Shown one piece after another: positions 1 to 10,237 of a stretch of DNA of 50,005 bases. The position numbers were made by a program, and so were the translations under genes. The notes beneath the pieces were generated by a model that was given only the letters and a program-made list of their open reading frames with translations, searched no databases and was not told where the DNA came from. The stretch lies in NCBI GenBank assembly GCA_046724665.1, contig JBKOWZ010000050.1, forward strand, positions 1 through 50,005, written 5' to 3'. Source of the DNA: Actinocrinis sp046724665. GTDB lineage: Bacteria > Actinomycetota > Actinomycetes > Streptomycetales > Catenulisporaceae. The stretch's first letter is position 1, and every line of letters starts with the position of its first letter.

Positions 1-303
1 AAGGCCGTCTTCACCTCGCCCGAGCATCCGTACACCTGGGGTCTGCTCGGCTCGATGCCGCGGCTCGACCGTGCGGTGCAGGAGCGGCTGCTGCCGATCC
101 CGGGCAGCCCGCCGTCGCTGATCAACGTGCCGTCCGGCTGCCCGTTCCACCCGCGCTGCGCCTTCGGGCCGCGCAACCTGGGCCGCTCCGAGTCCGAGGT
201 GCCGGAGCTGCTGCCGGCCGACCCACGACACCTTGTCCGCTGCCATCTCGCCTCGGCCGACCGCAGGCAGATCTTCACCGAGGAAATCCAGCCACACCTA
301 TGA
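1..303 (+). CDS. Oligopeptide/dipeptide ABC transporter ATPase, C-terminal end (partial)
   Basis: Only the last 100 codons are present; the frame is open from base 1. The residues match the C-terminal extension of DppD/OppD-type ATPases: a helix-rich stretch, then the Pro-Ser-Gly-Cys-Pro-Phe-His-Pro-Arg-Cys cluster (bases about 133-162) typical of the oligo/dipeptide C-terminal domain. The nucleotide-binding core lies off the window. Its stop overlaps the next ATPase gene (ATGA at 300-303), so the two are translationally coupled and would form the two ATPases of one peptide-type importer or exporter. Confidence 0.9.
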   Translation, partial: KAVFTSPEHPYTWGLLGSMPRLDRAVQERLLPIPGSPPSLINVPSGCPFHPRCAFGPRNLGRSESEVPELLPADPRHLVRCHLASADRRQIFTEEIQPHL

Positions 304-1349
304 GCGCTACATCCTTGAGCACTGCGAAGCAGACCGAAGAGCTGCTTTCCGTCACCGGCCTGGAAAAGCACTTCCCCATCAGGCGGGGCCTGCTGCGCCG
401 GACCGTGGGCGCGGTCAAGGCGGTGGACGGCATCGACCTGACCGTCCGGGCCGGCGAGACGCTCGGGCTGGTGGGCGAGTCCGGGTGCGGCAAATCGACC
501 ACCGGCCGGCTGCTCACCCGTCTGCTCGAGCCGACCGGCGGAAACGTCATCTTCGAGGGGCAGGACATCACCCACCTGCGCGCGGGAGCGCTGCGGCCGC
601 TGCGGCGGGACATCCAGATGGTGTTCCAGGATCCGCAGTCCTCGCTCAACCCGCGCCAGACGATCGGCGCGATCGTCTCCGCGCCGTTCCAGATCCAGGG
701 AATCAAGACCCCGCAGGGCACCAAGAAGGCCGTGCAGGAGCTGCTCGAGCTGGTCGGGCTCTCGCCGGAGCACTACAACCGGTACCCGCACGAGTTCTCC
801 GGCGGCCAGCGCCAGCGCATCGGCATCGCCCGGGCGATCGCGCTGCGGCCGCGGCTGATCGTGGCCGACGAGCCGGTCTCCGCGCTCGACGTCTCGATCC
901 AGGCGCAGGTGGTCAACCTCTTCGAGGACCTCCAGGCGGAGCTCGGCCTCGCGTACGTCTTCATCGCGCACGACCTGTCCGTGGTGCGGCACATCTCCGA
1001 CCGGGTGGCCGTGATGTACCTGGGCAAGGTGGTCGAGGTCGGGTCGCGCGACGACCTGTACGGCCGGCCGCTGCACCCGTACACGAACGCGCTACTCTCC
1101 GCGGTGCCGATCCCGGATCCGGAGCGCAGGGACACGCCGGGGCGCGAGCGGATCCTGCTGACCGGGGACGTGCCCTCGCCGATCAACCCGCCGTCCGGCT
1201 GCCGCTTCCGCACCCGGTGCTGGAAGGCCCAGGAGATCTGCGCCACCACCGAGCCCCCGCTGGAGGTCAAGACCGGCGGCGGGCCCGACCAGCTGGCGGC
1301 CTGCCACTTCCCGGTGATGGCGGACGAGCGGCCGGGCGGTTCCGCCTAG
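300..1349 (+). CDS. Oligopeptide/dipeptide ABC transporter ATPase (DppF/OppF type)
   Basis: A 349-residue cytoplasmic ATPase that would energise an Opp/Dpp-type ABC transporter. Walker A (GESGCGKST) is at residues 59-67, a Q-loop follows (VFQDPQ, about 108-113), the ABC signature SGGQRQRI is at about 167-174, and Walker B (LIVADE) ends near residue 191. The C-terminal extension has the Cys-containing peptide-transporter motif PSGCRFRTRC. The ATG overlaps the stop of the preceding ATPase gene. After its stop there are 337 bases before the permease genes, so this pair may belong to a transporter whose permeases lie upstream of the window, separate from the following complete set. Confidence 0.93.
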   Translation: MSATSLSTAKQTEELLSVTGLEKHFPIRRGLLRRTVGAVKAVDGIDLTVRAGETLGLVGESGCGKSTTGRLLTRLLEPTGGNVIFEGQDITHLRAGALRPLRRDIQMVFQDPQSSLNPRQTIGAIVSAPFQIQGIKTPQGTKKAVQELLELVGLSPEHYNRYPHEFSGGQRQRIGIARAIALRPRLIVADEPVSALDVSIQAQVVNLFEDLQAELGLAYVFIAHDLSVVRHISDRVAVMYLGKVVEVGSRDDLYGRPLHPYTNALLSAVPIPDPERRDTPGRERILLTGDVPSPINPPSGCRFRTRCWKAQEICATTEPPLEVKTGGGPDQLAACHFPVMADERPGGSA

Positions 1350-1686
1350 GCGGCCGCAGCCCGAAGTCCGAATCCCACGCCGCGGCGCGTTCGTGGGGAA
1401 ATCGAACGTTGTGCACCACCCGAGGGTTTTCCCTATATCCCCCGGCTCGATTGACGTATTCCACCTGGATACGTAATGGAATCGAAATGCGTATCTCCTG
1501 CTGAGCCTTACCGTAATTAGTTCTTGATCTGCGGGCTCTGGACAGCGCCGGGCACCCGCCGTCAGGCTGTGTCAGCAGACGGCAATGCCGTGACGGGCCG
1601 TCGAACGATCGAAGAACGACTCGGTTTCCGGCTCGGAGCGCCCGCCACTCCCGCCGGTGCCGCTTCTACTGGCGAGGGAGTGGCGC
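1350..1686 (+). promoter_or_regulatory. Intergenic region upstream of permease operon
   Basis: I see no coding potential over 337 bases. The middle (about 1405-1515) is clearly less GC-rich than the flanks, as expected of a promoter. It contains an inverted repeat GATACG (1468-1473)/CGTATC (1490-1495) and, overlapping it, GTATTC (about 1456-1461) facing GGATAC. These could form an operator for the downstream transporter operon; no regulator can be assigned from sequence. Confidence 0.4.
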
Positions 1687-2664
1687 GTGGGCGCGTATCT
1701 GCTGCGCAGGTTGCTCAATTATCTGATACTCACCTTCGTGGGCGCCTCGGTCGCCTACTTCCTCGCGGCGCTGGCGCTCAACCCGAAGGCCAACTACGAG
1801 GGCAAGCACCCGACCCCGCCGCCCGCCGTCATCACCCAGATGCTCGACGAGCGGAACCTGAACCCTGACACCGACGTCTTCGTGCGCTACGGGCACTGGC
1901 TCGACGGCCTGGTGCACGGGGACTTCGGCACCGAGGTCCAGGGAGACTCGGTCGGCGAGGACCTGGCCCGCCGGATCGGGGTCTCCGCCAGGCTGCTGGT
2001 GTTCGCCACGGTCATCGGCTCGGTCGGCGGCATCGCGCTCGGCGCGTGGAACGCGGTACGCCAGTACCGGGCCAGCGACCAGCTCTCCACCCTCGGCGCC
2101 TTCGTGCTGATCTCCACTCCGGTCTTCACCCTGGCGATTCTGCTCAAGGCGATCGCCATCTGGTTCAACAGCTCTACAGGGACCAGCTTCTTCCAGTTCG
2201 ACAACGAGTACGACCCGACCATCACCGCGTTCTGGCCGCAGCTGCTCAGCCGCGCGCAGCACCTGATCCTGCCCACGGTCTCGCTCGTCCTCGGCGAGAT
2301 CGCCATCCTCAGCCGGTATCAGCGTTCCACGATGCTGGACGTGCTGGGCAGCGACTTCCTGCGCACCGCCCGGGCCAAGGGGCTGACCCGGCGCAAGGCG
2401 ATCTACAAGCACGGCCTGCGCACCGCGATCATCCCGGTGATGACCTTCCTGGTGTACAACACGGTGCTGCTGTTCACCGGCGCCACCTTCACCGAGACGA
2501 TCTTCGACTGGAACGGCATGGGCAAGTGGGCGGTGACCTCGATTCAGGGCAATGACACCAACGCGGTCGCCGCGGTCTCGCTGTTCGTCGCGGGCCTCGT
2601 GCTGGTCGCCGGGCTGCTGTCCGAGGTCGCCTACGCGGCGCTCGACCCGCGGGTGCGTGCCTGA
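1687..2664 (+). CDS. ABC transporter permease, DppB/OppB type
   Basis: Integral membrane permease of 325 residues with the binding-protein-dependent transport fold. A first membrane helix (about residues 8-30) is followed by a periplasmic-side segment containing VRYGHWLDGLVHGDFG, characteristic of DppB homologues, then about five more helices. The coupling (EAA-type) loop is the region around FLRTARAKGLTRRKAIYKHG. I chose GTG at 1687 because GAGGGAG (1674-1680) lies 6 bases upstream; an in-frame ATG at 1657 has no such site. The stop shares one base with the next permease start, so B and C subunits are coupled. Confidence 0.92.
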   Translation: MGAYLLRRLLNYLILTFVGASVAYFLAALALNPKANYEGKHPTPPPAVITQMLDERNLNPDTDVFVRYGHWLDGLVHGDFGTEVQGDSVGEDLARRIGVSARLLVFATVIGSVGGIALGAWNAVRQYRASDQLSTLGAFVLISTPVFTLAILLKAIAIWFNSSTGTSFFQFDNEYDPTITAFWPQLLSRAQHLILPTVSLVLGEIAILSRYQRSTMLDVLGSDFLRTARAKGLTRRKAIYKHGLRTAIIPVMTFLVYNTVLLFTGATFTETIFDWNGMGKWAVTSIQGNDTNAVAAVSLFVAGLVLVAGLLSEVAYAALDPRVRA

Positions 2665-3649
2665 TGAGCGCCCTGGACGCGACGAAGGAAATCGACGAGG
2701 CCGCCCTGACGCCGAATGCCGCCACCGGGCGCGGCCGCGGCCGGCTGCTGGCGCGCCGCTTCGCGCGCAACCGGATGGCGCTGGTCGGCCTGATCATCAT
2801 CGTGCTGCTGTTCCTGGCCGCCTACCTCGGGCCGCTGCTGACGCAGTGGAAGCTGACCGACATCGACTTCGACAACTTCCAGACCGCCCCGTCCTCGACC
2901 CACTGGTTCGGCACCACGCAGACCGGCCAGGACATGTACCTGCTCACCATGCGCGGCGCGCAGAAGTCCCTGGTGATCGGCCTGATCGGCGGGCCGCTGA
3001 CCACCGCGATCGCGGCGCTGGTCGGCTCGGTGGCCGGGTATCTCGGCGGCTGGGTTGACCGGGTGCTCGTCTGGTTCATCGACGTGATGCTGGTGATGCC
3101 CTCGTTCCTGCTGCTGGCCATCCTCTCGCCGACCTTCAAGGGCAAGACCTGGCTGCTGTTCGTGGTGCTGCTGGCCGCGTTCGCCTGGATGATCAGCTCC
3201 CGGATCGTGCGCTCGCTCACGCTGACCCTCAAGAACCGCGAGTTCGTGCTCGCGGCGCGGTACATGGGCGTGCCGGCGCCGAAGATCATCCTGCGGCACA
3301 TCCTGCCGAACATGGCCTCGCTGCTGATCATCGACGCGACCATCGGCGTGGCGGTGACCATCCTCGGCGAGTCGGGGCTTTCCTACTTCGGCTTCGGCAT
3401 CCAGCCGCCGGACGTCTCGCTCGGCACCCTGATCAGCCAGGGCCAGCAGGACGTGAACACCTACCCGTGGCTGTTCCTGTTCCCCGCCGGGATCCTGGTG
3501 CTGATCATCCTTGCGGTGAACTTCATCGGCGACGGGCTGCGCGACGCGCTGGACCCGAACGCCTCCGGGGCCAAGGCGAGGACGAGGCGCCGCGCCGCGG
3601 CGTCCCCGGTGGACGAGCTGCCCGGCGAGACCGTAGTGGAGATCGTGCA

Positions 3650-3653
<4 letters not shown>
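2664..3653 (+). CDS. ABC transporter permease, DppC/OppC type
   Basis: The partner permease, 329 residues. It has the N-terminal OppC-type region (an Arg-rich cytosolic stretch, then LARRFARNRMALVGLIIIV leading into helix 1), the conserved HWFGTTQTGQDMYL segment, and a permease core of about five helices with the coupling loop around YMGVPAPKIILRHILPNM. The start is set by the one-base overlap with the upstream stop. A charged, Ala/Arg-rich tail of about 35 residues follows the last helix. The stop overlaps the GTG of the fused ATPase. Confidence 0.93.
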
Positions 3654-5755
<2,102 letters not shown>

Positions 5756-5858
5756 CAACAAGGGCCAACCAGACGTCCGGGGGCCGAAACCGGCCAGCCG
5801 GCCGAACATCCACGATGATCAAGCACACATGCCACGGCATGGGAACAGGGGAGGCGAG

Positions 5859-7556
5859 ATGCGATCCAGCCGGATCGGCGTCGGGCTGACCGCGGCAGCG
5901 CTCGCGGTCGCACTCGGCGCGAGCGCGTGCACAAGTTCGAAGTCGTCGACGACGAGCAAGCCGACGGCACCGCCGAAGTCGAGCGTCAACGACACCAACC
6001 CGATGGACCGGTCGAAGCTGAAGCAGGGGGGCACGCTCGCCTGGCCGATCGACCAGTTCTCCACCCAATGGAACTACAACGAGCTCGACGGCCCGGAGGT
6101 CTCCACCGCGGACGTCATCCAGGCGCTGATGCCGAGCCCGTTCCACTTCGACGCCGGCGGCACTCCGTACGCGAACACCGACTACCTGGCCGGCGAGCCG
6201 ACGGTGGCCACCGTGGGCGGCAAGCAGACGGTGACCTTCGAGCTGAACCAGAAGGCCAAGTGGTCCGACGGCACGGCGATCACCGAGGCCGACTACGCGG
6301 CCCAGTGGAAGGCGCTCAACGGCACGAACAGCAAGTTCAACGTCGCCTCGACCACCGGCTACTCGCAGATCTCGAACGTGGCGGCCGGCAAGGACAAGTA
6401 CGAGGTCGTGGTCACCTTCTCCTCGAACTTCGCCGACTGGAAGTCGCTGTTCTCGCCGCTGTACCCGGCCTCGACCAACGCGACCCCGGAGTCCTTCAAC
6501 AACTCCTGGATCAACAAGATCCCGGTCACCGCGGGCCCGTTCAAGTTCGGCGCGTTCAACGCGACCGACAAGACGGTCACCGTGGAGCGGGACCCGAACT
6601 GGTGGGGCGACCCGGCCATCCTGGACAAGATCGTCTACAAGACGGTGGACGTCTCGGCCGAGGCGGACGCCTTCGCCTCCGGTGAGATCGACTTCTTCGA
6701 CATCGGCCCGTCGGCGACCAACTACAAGAAGGCCGCCAAGGTCAAGACCGGCAAGATCCGGGTCGCCGGCGGCCCGAACTTCCGGCACGTGACGATGAAC
6801 GCCACCTCGCCGATGCTCAGCGACGTCAAGGTGCGCCAGGCGATCGCCGAGGCGATCGACCGCACCGCGATCGCCAAGTCGGACCTGGCCGGCCTGCCCT
6901 GGCCGGACAAGCCGCTGAACAACCACTTCTTCGTCAACAACCAGAACGGCTACCAGGACAACGCGGCCGCGGTCGGCAAGTACGACCCGGCGGCGGCCAA
7001 GGCCCTGCTCGACTCGGCCGGCTGGGTCCAGGGCAGCGGCCAGTACCGCACCAAGAACGGCAAGACCCTCGAGGTGAAGCTGGTCATCCCGGACGGCGTG
7101 CCGGTCTCCGCCAACGAGGGCACCCTGATGCAGAACTTCCTGGCGAAGGTCGGCATCAAGCTGGACATCGACGCGGTCAACTCGGACGACTTCTTCGACA
7201 AGTACGTCAACCCGGGCCAGTTCGACCTGACCGTGTTCTCCTGGATCGGCAACGACTTCCCGGTCTCGTCGAACGCGTCGATCTACCAGAACCCGCAGGG
7301 CACGAACATCTTCCAGAACTACGCGAGGGTCGGCTCGGCCACGCTGGACGCGGCGCTGACCAAGGCGCAGACCGACCTCGACCCGAAGCAGGCGCTCGCG
7401 GACGCCAACGCGGCCGACGCGCAGATCTGGCAGGAGGCGGGCGTCATCCCGTTCTACCAGCGTCCCGACTTCGTCGCCGAGAAGGCCGGCCTGGCCAACT
7501 TCGGCGCCTTCGGCTTCGCGGACAAGATCTACCAGAACATCGGCTTCACCAGCTGA
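5859..7556 (+). CDS. ABC transporter substrate-binding lipoprotein, family 5
   Basis: Extracytoplasmic solute-binding protein of 565 residues. The N-terminus has a short basic stretch, a hydrophobic core (LTAAALAVALGA) and the lipobox ASAC, so the mature protein would start at a lipidated Cys near residue 24. A Ser/Thr/Lys-rich tether follows, then the SBP_bac_5 fold with typical segments (VTFELNQKAKWSDG, a region around DVKVRQAIAEAIDR). ATG 5859 is chosen because AGGGGAGG (about 5846-5853) sits just upstream and the signal peptide begins there. It follows the ATPase gene by 103 bases. The ligand could be peptides, but the cellulase genes downstream leave cello-oligosaccharides possible. Confidence 0.92.
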   Translation: MRSSRIGVGLTAAALAVALGASACTSSKSSTTSKPTAPPKSSVNDTNPMDRSKLKQGGTLAWPIDQFSTQWNYNELDGPEVSTADVIQALMPSPFHFDAGGTPYANTDYLAGEPTVATVGGKQTVTFELNQKAKWSDGTAITEADYAAQWKALNGTNSKFNVASTTGYSQISNVAAGKDKYEVVVTFSSNFADWKSLFSPLYPASTNATPESFNNSWINKIPVTAGPFKFGAFNATDKTVTVERDPNWWGDPAILDKIVYKTVDVSAEADAFASGEIDFFDIGPSATNYKKAAKVKTGKIRVAGGPNFRHVTMNATSPMLSDVKVRQAIAEAIDRTAIAKSDLAGLPWPDKPLNNHFFVNNQNGYQDNAAAVGKYDPAAAKALLDSAGWVQGSGQYRTKNGKTLEVKLVIPDGVPVSANEGTLMQNFLAKVGIKLDIDAVNSDDFFDKYVNPGQFDLTVFSWIGNDFPVSSNASIYQNPQGTNIFQNYARVGSATLDAALTKAQTDLDPKQALADANAADAQIWQEAGVIPFYQRPDFVAEKAGLANFGAFGFADKIYQNIGFTS

Positions 7557-7564
7557 GCCCGCGG

Positions 7565-7598
7565 GGCTGCGCGGCGGTCATCCGGCCGCCGCGCAGCC
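7565..7598 (+). terminator. GC-rich hairpin terminator after the ABC transporter operon
   Basis: Perfect 13-base arms GGCTGCGCGGCGG (7565-7577) and CCGCCGCGCAGCC (7586-7598) with an 8-base loop start 8 bases after the binding-protein stop. There is no T-tract, as usual for actinomycete terminators. Confidence 0.8.
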
Positions 7599-7648
7599 CT
7601 CGCCACACGGCTGCCATACGGCAGCTTCAGTACGAACTCGGATAACGA

Positions 7649-7678
7649 GCCGCGTATTCGCAACCGTGGATACGCGGC
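7649..7678 (+). promoter_or_regulatory. Inverted repeat upstream of lipoprotein gene
   Basis: Perfect 9-base arms GCCGCGTAT (7649-7657) and ATACGCGGC (7670-7678) separated by 12 bases, in the 5' region of the following lipoprotein gene. It may be an operator or a leader hairpin. The GTATTC...GGATACG core resembles elements at about 1456-1473, in front of the permease operon. Confidence 0.35.
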
Positions 7679-7809
7679 TACGAGTTTTCCGCCTCTTTCG
7701 AACATTCGCCCGGATTCCCGCCCCGGCGGCGGGCAGGCGGCGCCGTGAAAGTCATGAAAGTCGTGAAAGAACGTTCCGCGCCCCGCTCGGCCGTCCTTAC
7801 CGTGGCGGG

Positions 7810-8619
7810 ATGAGCCGCTGGAGTGGATCAGTCCGTCGGTGGTCGGCCCTGCCGCTGCCTGCCGTGTTGGCCGCCGCACTGGTCGCCGGGGCGCTCGGGG
7901 GGTGCACGAGCACGCACACCGCCGCGTCCACCGAGAGCCCGTCCACGCAGTTGGCCCAGGTCGCCGGCGCCCTCGACGCGGCCAAGACCTTCCGCCTGAC
8001 CGTGGACACGCTGGTCCCGAAGGGCGATCCGGACGCGGTCCCGGCGACCGCCCCGGCGAGCCCCAAGTCCGGGCCGTCCGCGCCGCCGCAGACCGAGAAG
8101 GTCAAGATGACCGGCGTCTGGGACGTGACCACCGGCCTGGCCCGGATGGACGGAACGCTGAACTCGGTCAAGACCACCATCCTGTCCGCGGCGGGCGTCC
8201 GGTACGTCTCGCTGACCGCCGAGCTGGCCGCCAGGACCGGCCGCAAGTGGCTGAAGGTGGACGGCGCCGATGCAACTTTCGGGGATTTCACCCGGCCGAG
8301 CGTCGTGGCGCAGCTGCTGCGCGCCTACCACGACGTCCGCGCCGCGGCGCCGGGCCATCTGACCGGCACCGTGCAGATGGCCGAGGCTGACCAGCACATC
8401 GCCGACCCCGGCCTGCTCGGCTGGCTGACCTCGCTGCCGGAGACGCTGCGCTTCGACGTCTGGACCGACGGCTCCGGGGCGCCGACCGCGGTGCAGTTCT
8501 CTCTGGTCGGATCGGGCGCGGTGACCACCGGCACAGCCAGGCTGGACGCCTTCGGCACCGCATCGCCGCAGGTCAGCGTGCCGACGATCGACCAGGTTTT
8601 GCAGGCGCCGGTCGTCTGA
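7810..8619 (+). CDS. Secreted lipoprotein, LppX/LprAFG-like
   Basis: A 269-residue lipoprotein with an N-terminal signal sequence (SGSVRRWSALPLP, then an Ala/Val/Leu core) and lipobox LGGC, lipidated at the Cys near residue 37. The mature part opens with a pattern of the LppX_LprAFG fold (repeated small residues, KTFRLTVDT, a stretch turning on KMTGVWDVTTGLARMDGTL), found in actinobacterial envelope lipoproteins that bind lipids or glycolipids. The fold assignment is by pattern and moderate. ATG 7810 is chosen because the signal peptide starts there; an in-frame extension to 7666 is basic, low-complexity and lies over an inverted repeat. The gene is monocistronic on its context. Confidence 0.75.
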   Translation: MSRWSGSVRRWSALPLPAVLAAALVAGALGGCTSTHTAASTESPSTQLAQVAGALDAAKTFRLTVDTLVPKGDPDAVPATAPASPKSGPSAPPQTEKVKMTGVWDVTTGLARMDGTLNSVKTTILSAAGVRYVSLTAELAARTGRKWLKVDGADATFGDFTRPSVVAQLLRAYHDVRAAAPGHLTGTVQMAEADQHIADPGLLGWLTSLPETLRFDVWTDGSGAPTAVQFSLVGSGAVTTGTARLDAFGTASPQVSVPTIDQVLQAPVV

Positions 8620-8775
8620 ACGGGTCATTGGAACACTTGACCGGTTTATGAAACTTTCATCCGAGTCCGCCCGATCAATCCGCTGTTGACCTGTCCTAAA
8701 CGGCCGTTCGAGGGTTTCGGCAGCCCCGGCTCTTGACGTCGCGTTTCCGGATCGCGACGCTGTGCCCACCCACTG

Positions 8776-8789
8776 AGAGAGCGCTCCCA
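8776..8789. promoter_or_regulatory. CebR-like operator
   Basis: AGAGAGCGCTCCCA matches the 14-base palindrome bound by CebR-type LacI regulators (TGGGAGCGCTCCCA) at 12 of 14 positions. It lies 210 bases before the likely start of the LacI gene, in a 379-base non-coding stretch (8620-8998), and suggests autoregulation. I did not find a second copy directly upstream of the cellulase gene. Confidence 0.6.
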
Positions 8790-8998
8790 CGCGTGCGCCG
8801 TCTCTAACGTTCGCGAAACGAGGCCTCGTGCCCGGGGCCGGAAAAATCCCGCGAGGCCGGCAACCCGCTCCGGCCCCCGATCGACTTAAGTCACGCCCGC
8901 ACGAAGTTCGCACCACCCCGCAACGCAAGGACCCTGATCGACCAGAGAAGCCCGGACCAACCGGAGCGCGCACTACAACCTCACCGTGGAGGTCGCAG

Positions 8999-10063
8999 TT
9001 GCCCCCCCAGCAAACCGACACCGCGCCGGCCGTCGCCAACCGCGCCAACAGACTTGACAAGATCCAGTTCGGCAAGCCCACGTTGGCCGACGTCGCCGCG
9101 CTCGCCGGAGTATCCGAGGCGACCGCCTCCAGAGTGCTCAACGGATCGGCCCGCGTCAGCCTCGGCGCGCGCAGCCACGTCGAGGACGCGATGGCGCGCC
9201 TCGGCTACGTCCGCTGGCGCGCCCCGCGCGCGCAGACCTCGCGCAGCGGCTCCGTCGCGGCCATCGTGACCGAGTCCAGCGCGCGCTTCTTCTCCGACCC
9301 CTTCTTCGCCCGGCTGCTGTGGGGGGCCTCGCGTACGCTGTCCGCCGCCGGCCTGCAACTGGCGTTCCTCGTCGTGCACGACCAGAACGAGTACGCCGCC
9401 GCGGAGCGCTACATCCGGCGCGGCAGCGCCGACGGCGTGATGCTCATCTCCGCGCACGGCCGCGACCCGCTGCTGCTCACGCTCCAGGCCGCCGGCATCC
9501 CGACGGTGGTGTGCGGCCGGCCGCTGGTCCCGGTCGGCGCCCTGTACGTGGACGCGGACAACGCCGGCGGCGCCCGCACCGCCGTCGGCCACCTGCTGCG
9601 CTCCGGCCGCCGCCGCGTGGTGACCATCGCAGGGCCGCGCGACATGGCCGTCGGGATCGACCGGCTCTCCGGCTACCGCGACATGCTCGAGGCGGCCGGG
9701 CTGCCCGCGCTGATCGGCTACGGGGACTTCTCCCAGGCCTCCGGCGAGCACGCGATGACCCGCCTGCTCGAACGCCGCCCCGACCTCGACGCGGTCTTCG
9801 CCGCCTCCGACCTGATGGCCGCCGGGGCGCTGCGCGCGCTGCGCCGGGCCGGGCGGCGGGTGCCGGAGGACGTCGCCGTCGTCGGCTTCGACGACGACCC
9901 GATCGCGCAGCACACCATGCCCCCGCTCACCACGGTGCGCCAGCCGGTCGAGGAGCAGGGCGCCGTGATGGCGCGCCACGTCATGGCGCTGATCGAGCAC
10001 GAGTCGATCTCGGAGGCGCACGACAACCTGCCCACCTCGCTGGTCCAGCGCGAGTCCGCCTGA
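8999..10063 (+). CDS. LacI-family transcriptional regulator, probable cellulose-utilisation repressor
   Basis: A DNA-binding repressor of 354 residues. The N-terminal LacI helix-turn-helix reads TLADVAALAGVSEATASRVL (near residues 28-47) with hinge helix following, then a periplasmic-binding-protein-like sensor domain with the expected segments (DGVMLISAHG, a region around VAVVGFDDDPIAQH near the C-terminus). I chose TTG 8999 because GGAGG (8988-8992) lies 6 bases upstream; in-frame starts further up (to 8828) would add a Pro/Arg-rich tail without a ribosome site. A CebR-like operator upstream and a GH48 cellulase downstream point to cello-oligosaccharide sensing; this is inference, and binding sugars cannot be read from sequence. 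Confidence 0.9.
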   Translation: MPPQQTDTAPAVANRANRLDKIQFGKPTLADVAALAGVSEATASRVLNGSARVSLGARSHVEDAMARLGYVRWRAPRAQTSRSGSVAAIVTESSARFFSDPFFARLLWGASRTLSAAGLQLAFLVVHDQNEYAAAERYIRRGSADGVMLISAHGRDPLLLTLQAAGIPTVVCGRPLVPVGALYVDADNAGGARTAVGHLLRSGRRRVVTIAGPRDMAVGIDRLSGYRDMLEAAGLPALIGYGDFSQASGEHAMTRLLERRPDLDAVFAASDLMAAGALRALRRAGRRVPEDVAVVGFDDDPIAQHTMPPLTTVRQPVEEQGAVMARHVMALIEHESISEAHDNLPTSLVQRESA

Positions 10064-10101
10064 CCGGCCGATCGGCCGAACGGCTGAGCGCAGATCCGCC
10101 G

Positions 10102-10127
10102 CGGACGGGCCCGCCCGGGCCCGTCCG
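10102..10127 (+). terminator. Hairpin terminator between LacI gene and cellulase gene
   Basis: Perfect 12-base arms CGGACGGGCCCG (10102-10113) and CGGGCCCGTCCG (10116-10127) with a 2-base loop centre, 39 bases after the LacI stop. It would separate the regulator transcript from the cellulase, which must then have its own promoter in 10128-10225. Confidence 0.75.
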
Positions 10128-10237
10128 GGGGCCGCCGCATGCCCGGCGACGGGTTCGCCCGGGCGGCTGCGCGCGCCCGCCGCCACAGCTTTCGGTGCGA
10201 AGACGCGCCGATACCCCCGAAGGAGACATCCGCACAC

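Noticed and set aside
5829..5858. An upstream ATG for the solute-binding lipoprotein
   Set aside because: It would put ten extra polar residues before the signal peptide and lacks the ribosome site that precedes 5859.
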